Origin: Eunapius fragilis
Taxonomy: Eukaryota; Porifera; Demospongiae; Spongillida; Spongillidae
Length of the DNA stretch: 64,000 bases
Reading direction: 5' to 3'
Assembly: GCA_963681505.1 (NCBI GenBank)
Contig: OY811989.1
Location: 204,501 to 268,500, forward strand
Shown in pieces: positions 57,677 through 64,000 of the stretch (its first letter is position 1; every line of letters starts with the position of its first letter). The position numbers and the translations under genes were made by a program. The notes under the pieces were generated by a model. The model had not been told where the DNA came from, ran no database searches, and saw nothing but the letters and a program-made list of their open reading frames with translations.

Positions 57677-59131
57677 ATGGTTTTCCCTTTTTCAGAATTA
57701 TTATGGTACAACCTGTGTCCAACATTGGGTACAGATCAGATCAGAAGCCTTGCTCAGAATAATTATAATCCAACAGCCGTCAATCCTTTTGCTGGTGTAA
57801 CAGCCAAACAAATTGTTACAGTAACCAAGGAACCAAGGTTGATAATGCACGATGTAAGAAAATCTTGAAATTATTGGTAAGTTTTGAACAAATTTAATAA
57901 ATTGTATATTATGCACAATGTATTTTGTATTACAGCACCCTAATACATCGTCAGCTACACCTTCAATGTTTGGAGTTCCTAGCATTTTTATGGGGTCTTG
58001 GTACGATAGTTCTATTTTCTTTCCTCCATTTCGCAATTGTTTGCCATGTGCACCACTAGTCTAGTCAGTAAACCATTCATAGCTTTTCAGGAGGCTCTTG
58101 CCAATTTTAACCACCAAGAGTAAAGATGTGGTGTTACACTTTAAAGGTTTAGCTGTCCAGTTTCTTCATAATATGGGGACACATGCCTTTATGAAAGAAC
58201 ATTCAATGTATGCTCCATTACTTCAGTGTATCCTATCAACTTTTACAGCAGTTACAATAGATCGATGGTCAACACACAGTAATTCAAACAAGGGACAGCC
58301 TATTGAAACAGAGGGCACAGTGATGGTGAAAGGTATGCCATGCATTTTACTTGAGGCTAAAAGATTTGATTTGATATCTAGTATTGGAAGCAATTGGGTA
58401 TTTTCAACACATGATCAATTCCAAAAGGTACAGATAATCTAACATATGCATTGTTGGTAGCAATCACTGGTGATTTGATGTGTATATATGGATGTCATGC
58501 TTTTGTGGACTCTCGTGGGGATAAACAGTTATTGGTTGAGCTCCTTTGTCCTCCTTTATCGTTGCAATTCAATTACAATATTTCATGGCACCTTGACTAT
58601 ATTGCTTCAGTGGTCTATGGTTTTGTCTGCTTTGTTGAAAATATATCAGAGGATGCCCCAAAATTGGAGTTTTGTCAACTGCCTCCTGTGAACAGTCTGT
58701 CCACAATATGCACCCAAAAGACCATTAGAAAGAATGCAACCTCACAAACTAGTGTTTGTGTTTGAATCTTATGGAAAAGAGCAAGCAGTGAAGTTTGTGA
58801 AAGTGAATTATTGAGAGGAAGTTTATAGATATCTTTCAGGCTGTGCCGGGTTATGCACCAGCATTGTACCAAGTATGCCAACTACCGCTTGGTTGGAAAG
58901 CTGTAGTAATGGAAAGTGCATCCATTGTTACACCTGGCCTGCCAAATATTTTTAATGTGGAAGGCAAACTCCAAGTATTTGGGCTGGAAAAGAGGGCACA
59001 GCTAGATATTCGTTGATAATTAATGACCAAGGTGTAGCTTGGCCAGGGGGAAAATGAGCAGGAAAGCTTATCTTAAAGGCTGACGATAAATGGTGGATTG
59101 AGCAGCAAACGAAGGAACAATCCTCCTGACC
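57677..59131 (+). pseudogene. Decayed kinase-like gene of the fungal/Crinkler-associated type
   Basis: Open segments in changing frames line up as one broken protein: 58098-58442 (VTIDRWSTHSNSNK, GMPCILLEAKRFD), 58451-58765 (VAITGDLMCIYGCHAFVDSR, YIASVVYGF), 58774-58830 (QAVKFVKVNY, then TGA), 58842-59015 (AVPGYAPALYQVCQLPLGW, KAVVMES) and 59005-59130 (RYSLIIN...GVAWPGGK, DDKWWIEQQ). The order GYAPxLYxV..LPxGWxxVVME, then RYPLxLN..xIxWPxGV, is that of a kinase-like domain common in fungi and reported in invertebrates. The catalytic HGD-type segment is missing and there are several frameshifts and stops. No introns are evident, so a retrocopy or transferred gene are both possible. Confidence 0.5.
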
Positions 59132-59429
59132 ATTCACTCAATATGTCTACTTTCAGATATATGTGATGACATGACAGTTAATAGAACATAATTTGTGGTA
59201 CTCTGATTGAACTTATTATGATTATTACACATTACACATGTCTCTGGTGAGGTCTGCTGCTAAAGCCATTATGGGTAGGGTTTTAGCTTAGTTATGTAGC
59301 TCCTGGAACTTTATGTTAGAATGTATTAGGTCTTTGTTATAGCGTAAAATTCTTGAATGTGCTATTCTCTTACACACATATGTATAATAGCACTTTTTAT
59401 GTATCGCATACAATTAGAATACATACATA

Positions 59430-59738
59430 CATCAAAACCAAAACACATTATCTACAGAGTTATGGTCTTTTAGGAGTGAGTATCCATCCCGTAAGAGGAG
59501 GGCCTGAGCATTGGCCTGCACAAGGGTCATATTCAGGCGGGCCATACAGGCAGGAGACCACCTTGGACTTGGGGGTGTTGGTCCTTGTGGCAAGGATGAT
59601 ATGCAAGCCGTGAACAGCTTCTTTGCCCCAAGCTCCATATGACACTGCCACAAGGGGAATGCATGTCCACCCCAGCTCTGTCCACCCCAGCTCTGAACAC
59701 TTTGCATCATTGGCAGAGTGCTTTCTTAGCTCACACAT
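59430..59738 (-). mobile_element. LINE C-terminal remnant, same superfamily as at 26.4-28.5 kb
   Basis: Minus-strand frames give ELGWTCIPLVAVSYGAWGKE, then RLNMTLVQANAQALLL in a second frame. The former matches [18 protein letters not shown] and the latter [18 protein letters not shown] of the 28.2-28.4-kb ORF. A GTAT repeat follows 3' of it on the minus strand (59421-59432), like a LINE tail. Confidence 0.7.
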
Positions 59739-59784
59739 TATATTGCTATACTATTAATTTTAATGAATCTACACTTCTACTTAC

Positions 59785-60077
59785 ACAAGTAAATAAAAAA
59801 CATTCTCTATGAGAAAGTTGGTGGCATATAGGATTTGAAGGCAATGGTGGTGTAAAAAGGAAGGAAACAAGGGTCTAATAATAAGGGAAAATGGAATAGT
59901 CCTATATTTAGCACACGAACAACATACTATATCCTACATATAGAAATGTGCTAAATATAGGACTATTCCATTTTCCCTTATTATTAGACCCTTGTTTCCT
60001 TCCTTTTTACACCACCATTGCCTTCAAATCCTATATGCCACCAACTTTCTCATAGAGAATGTTTTTTATTTACTTGT
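59785..60077. mobile_element. Perfect 130-bp inverted repeat with a 33-bp spacer
   Basis: 59785-59914 and 59948-60077 are exact reverse complements by my reading, from ACAAGTAAATAAAAAACATT to TATATTTAGCAC. It would fold into a long hairpin. Perfect arms imply very recent origin or ongoing conversion between arms. Confidence 0.93.
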
Positions 60078-60239
60078 TTCATTGATTTTTATTCATACCC
60101 GATTATGAGCCGTATAGCATGTGAAGTAATCCATCTTGATATGAGAGGGAGGTTGTAAAGGTACGACATACTTTTGAGTGACCTTAACTCTTTTCGCCGA
60201 GCGAGATGCACGTTCAGGACTATGGCAATATCGCTGTCT

Positions 60240-60394
60240 TTTTTCAGGATCTGCTCGATACCTTGCACGTCGAGAGGTCTGTTCCTTTTCAGGATCTGAG
60301 GGGGCTTTAAGGGGTGGCCGAAATAGATTGTCGCCCCAGCGCGATCGAACCCACGAACGCATTTTGTACCGGGCCAGATCCAGACAGCACCGTC

Positions 60395-60429
<35 letters not shown>

Positions 60430-60500
60430 CATCTCGATACCTTGCGCGTCGAGAGGTCCGTTTCTTTTCAGGCTCTGCTCGATAGTTTTCACGTTGAGAG
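60240..60500. repeat. Dispersed 45-50-bp repeat around a C-run
   Basis: Three copies of CTCGATACCTTGCACGTCGA(GAGGTC...TTTTCAGG) occur at 60253, 60433 and (decayed) 60477, on either side of a 28-nt C-run at 60399-60427. Confidence 0.8.
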
Positions 60501-60842
60501 GGCCGCTTCTCGAATAACAAGAATGATTATAGTACGTGCACGTTATTAAAAATACATAACCACCACAGTTAATTACCACTACGTGTAGTGCCCAGACCGT
60601 ACACATTTGATTACATGATGTATACTGCTAGTACTTCGTATAAAGAGCGAAGTAGGACCTATCCGAGTCGTGTCAGTGCAGTAAGCTTAACTATACGTGA
60701 TTTGCTAACACAACCACCGATATATGTCATGTAGCCTCGAGACGTTTTGACCACAGAAGCGAAAATGCCAACGAATTCTGAAGCCATTGGTGTGATTTTC
60801 ATTTCTTAAAAGTGTTCCTATCCCGAGTTATGCGTGGTCAAG

Positions 60843-60872
60843 AACAAGAAGAAGAAGAAGAAGAAGAACGAG
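60843..60872. repeat. (GAA)n microsatellite
   Basis: About nine GAA units. Confidence 0.9.
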
Positions 60873-61364
60873 AAATACGTGGGACTGGGTACGAGTTTCG
60901 AAAATTGTTTTGTTCTCTACAACCACGCGGTTTTGTGACATCAAACAAACACGAAACTGCTTGTTGTTGCCTTCTTGTACGACGACGATAACAAGGTAAG
61001 CCATCCGCTCGTCGGGAGTCTTGTTAGAAGCGGGTCGCGTTTTTTTAATGACATTCATAATCGAGGTCAAATCCTATATGAGAGTTACTAACGTAACTCT
61101 CGAAACTACAGTTTCACTAACCTACCCTTGGACAGGATTATTACTTTCCGCCTGAGTAATCTAGGCAGTAGCGGATCTAGGGGGAAATCCTAGCTGTATA
61201 GATGTACTTACTAGTCTGGGGACCAGACTAATTAGTTGGAAAATAAAATTAAATACCAGGTCGAGTCCCCAGACTATGTACTTGCAAGTCTGGAGATACC
61301 ACCCAGCGTGCTGCCTAAGGTATGGGAAGTGACAGTCAGTCTTTGTCGTCTGCGCATCGTAAAG

Positions 61365-61688
61365 CGACCTTACGGGCTCGTTATTTCTTTATTTCATGCA
61401 GTCTTATAATTCGCACAGTGAAGCTGCAAGCTATAGGATCAGGCCGAAGGGAGAGGTCATGATTTCAAGAACTTTTGCTGCTTTGTAATAAAAACTCGGG
61501 CAGTGGCCCCAGCGTGAAGCAAAGTGCACACGAGACTATGACGACTACAACCAGAACAGATCGCCCTGTGTATACAATGCATGTGCACACGGAAAGGTGC
61601 TAAAATTAATAAATACACATATAAAACTCCGTATATTTACAAGTTTGTATTTAGTGTACATCGATCGCGACCCGTCTTGCGAGAAGAG
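61365..61688 (+). promoter_or_regulatory. Promoter/5' region of ATP7 copy C
   Basis: Matches the copy B upstream block (47690-47988) with small indels, including a 25-nt insertion at about 61618-61645. Confidence 0.7.
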
Positions 61689-63855
61689 ATGGAGCAGCCA
61701 TTGCAAAGTAAAACCAATACCATTACCATCGGGGTGGAGGGAATGGTGTGCAAGTCGTGCGTGAACAACATTGAGGGGAACGTTGGAAAGATGAGCGGTG
61801 TGTCCACTGTGAAGGTCTCTCTGGCGGAGAAGAGAGCGGTCATAGAATATGACCCTTCCGAAGTGTCACCTCAGGAATTGTGCACTGCAATAGAGGACCT
61901 TGGGTTCGAAGCAAAACTGAGCTCCAGCCGGGCAGTTGGTCGGGTGAACATCGGTATTAATGGGATGACATGCCACTCCTGCGTTAGTTTGATCGAATCA
62001 ACGGTGGGGGAGCTGTCTGGAGTGGTGAAAGTGACGGTTTCCCTGGCCAAGAAGGAGGCTGAGGTCGAGTATGACGAAACCCTACTCAGGCGAGAGGATG
62101 TAACTGATGCAATAGAGGACACGGGATTTACAGTGACTTACGTAACCGGTGAGTCGTTAGTTGTTACCTGCTTCTCAATAATCAGCTGCGTCTGGTATAG
62201 GTTGAGGCCTGTTCTATTCAGTATTACTATCATATACAGTTAATGTAAAATGTAGCGGTGATAATGTACATGGCTACACACGCCTTGCATGTGTTCCTAC
62301 AGACCACCCGCTCTACGTGGAGCAGAAGGCAAGGTCAGGTTTGTTCAACGGATCAAAGAGATCTACCGGAAAGACCAAGCGAGCGGTCAGAAGCGGTAAG
62401 TATGCGGCCATCTACGACGTTAAAGGCAGGCGGATAGCCGGCGCAAGGAGCTCACCCAAGAAAAAAACTAAAGTACTGAGTGCATCAGAATTTTACAAGC
62501 GATGAATAAAAATTGTTCCCCCCCCTCCCTCCCCCCCAAGCCTTTGCAGGCTGTGGAACTAATGGAGCCTATTGCCATGTCAGAAGTAAAAGGGCGCAAA
62601 ACAGTTCACATGAAGATATCCGGGATGAGCTGCTCCTCATGTGTATCAAAAATTGAGAGACATATATCCAAACAAGCAGGTAAAGGCCTACCAGTGCACC
62701 CCTCAGCAACATCTCAACCCCTCCCCCTCCCCCTCCCCCTCCCTCTCCCCCTCCCCCTCTCCCTCTCCCTCCCCTCTTCTCACCCTAAAATCTCAGGGGT
62801 GTCATCAGTTGTAGTGGCACTACTATCAGAGAAGGCTGAGATAGTATACAACCCTGATGACACAGATACAGAGATGATAGCAGCAGCCATAAAGGACCTG
62901 GGCTTTGGTGTGGACGTGATGGAGGATGCAGAAGCCCAGCAAGGGAAGATCAATGTCACCGTACGTGGTGTGGTCTGACACAAAGCTCACTGTAACCCCC
63001 TGGGGGGGCTGGGGGCGGGGGGTACCTTGTGCCACCAGATTGGAGGAATGTCCTGTGCATCGTGCGTCAACAAAATTGAAACGACCCTGATGTCCCACAA
63101 GGGAGTCCAGAAGGCTCTTGTTGCCCTGTCCACCAGCAAAGGTTACATAGAGTATGACCCTGCCATCATTGGACCCAGGGACATTATCAGGGTGATCCAG
63201 GTGAGACCAACTTGGGAATGCTTTAGGCCTGGGCACTGGTGACTGTTTGCTGCCCCTCCCCACAATGTGATGTGTTGTGTGTGTGTGTGTGTGGGCGGAT
63301 GTGCAGTACAAACTAGTGAGTACAACTGGTTGTCACAGACACATTATCACACACACTATGTACACACTGTGTCAGCGACCTCCACTGACCACACATGCCA
63401 CAAACGGCCTGCCATCATCACAACACATGACCAGGTTCCGTCAGCAAAAAACTGGGAATTGCATTCCTTTAGCTGAGTAAAAGAGACAAAGTGTTAAAGA
63501 GTTCTTGTGGTGTTACAGTACGTCACTGTCCATGTTGGAGCACCATGGTAGAAATACAGGGAGTTAGATTATTAATTTTAGAGTACAAGATTTCGATTAG
63601 AATAACTGTGCATCATGTGGCTCCACCCCCCACCAGGACATGGGATTTACTGCAGAGCTGGCTTCAAAGAACTCAGATGATCCACGAGTTGCCCACGCAA
63701 GGTCCAAAAGGAAGTGGCTGTTTGCCTTTCTCATATCACTCATCTTTGGAGCACCCACCATGATCATCATGTTTGTGCCTCCTGAGCTCATGTCTCCTAC
63801 AAAAGGATTTGATCTCAAAGAACTCCTCCTCTTCCTGTTTGCCTCAATAATTCAG
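61689..63855 (+). CDS. Copper-transporting P1B-type ATPase, ATP7-like, copy C (first six exons; continues past the window)
   Basis: Exons: 61689-62148, 62303-62472, 62550-62679, 62797-62960, 63039-63200 and 63637-63855. Phases match those of copies A and B. It starts [11 protein letters not shown] and has four metal-binding domains (GMVCKSC, GMTCHSC, GMSCSSC, GMSCASC). The first transmembrane hairpin follows (KWLFAFLISLIFGAPTMIIM, LLLFLFASIIQ). The first domain is nearly identical to copy B; from KLSSSRAVGR onward the protein is clearly more divergent. The donor of exon 2 is uncertain: GTAAGT at 62396 breaks the phase, while GTACTG at 62473 restores it, giving a basic linker ending SPKKKTK. 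The last donor, GTCAAT, is weak. The ATPase core lies beyond the window. Confidence 0.88.
62711..62775. repeat. (CCCCCT)n tract before copy C exon 4
   Basis: CTCCCC units precede the acceptor AAATCTCAG. It is the shortest of the three paralogous tracts. Confidence 0.88.
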
Positions 63856-63866
63856 GTCAATATAAG

Positions 63867-63955
63867 TTTGTGTGTGTGTGTGATGTGTGTGGCATATGTG
63901 TGTATGTATGTGTATTTGTGTATGTGTGTGTATGTGTGTGTATGTGTGTGTACAA
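63867..63955. repeat. (GT)n-rich sequence after copy C exon 6
   Basis: Interrupted GT/TATG units begin 12 nt after the presumed donor, as in copy A intron 6. Confidence 0.85.
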
Positions 63956-64000
63956 GGGGGAGGAGAGAATGGCAAGTTCTCGGCAATACCACAGACTGTG

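Overview
The window is eukaryotic and almost certainly from an animal. Its genes are broken into many short exons joined by GT-AG introns (often 50-700 nt), and they encode a SEPT6/8/11-type septin, an amidohydrolase and ATP7-type copper pumps. The intron landscape, the fungal-like kinase remnant and the retroelement types would fit an early-branching marine invertebrate such as a sponge. That placement is inference and I hold it weakly. No bacterial-type genes, tRNAs, rRNAs or CRISPR arrays were seen.

Layout. 1-7516 (+): the 3' two thirds of a septin gene; every larger intron carries a different minisatellite. 7517-12166: mostly non-coding, with one possible small unrecognised gene and a 5'-truncated LINE fragment. 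12167-13197 (-): a complete three-exon gene resembling the DUF7918 family. 13391-14311: a broken duplicate of the last amidohydrolase exon, hit by a MITE-like insertion. 17044-33724 (-): an amidohydrolase (amidohydrolase_2 type) gene spread over 16.7 kb. Its introns hold about 10 kb of minisatellites and a 3.0-kb mobile unit (25660-28698). That unit has hAT-like inverted ends but carries a BED-type zinc finger, a reverse transcriptase and a restriction-like endonuclease region.

33725-35629 lies between two divergent start codons. 35630-64000 (+) is a head-to-tail array of three ATP7-type copper-transporting P1B ATPase genes: copy A (20 exons, 1354 residues, five CxxC metal-binding domains), copy B (20 exons, 1194 residues, four domains) and copy C (first six exons; the window ends inside it). 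Copies A and B are nearly identical in exons but differ in intron minisatellites and insertions. Copy B has a copy-C-like promoter and start joined to a copy-A-like body, so it looks like a recombinant.

The spaces between the copies are full of fold-back and TIR elements, including a perfect 130-bp inverted repeat, a nested pair of MITEs with a visible empty site, and a TTAA-flanked element. They also hold a decayed kinase-like gene and another LINE remnant. Exon coordinates below were assembled by hand from reading frame, splice phase and GT/AG boundaries, and phases were checked across each junction.
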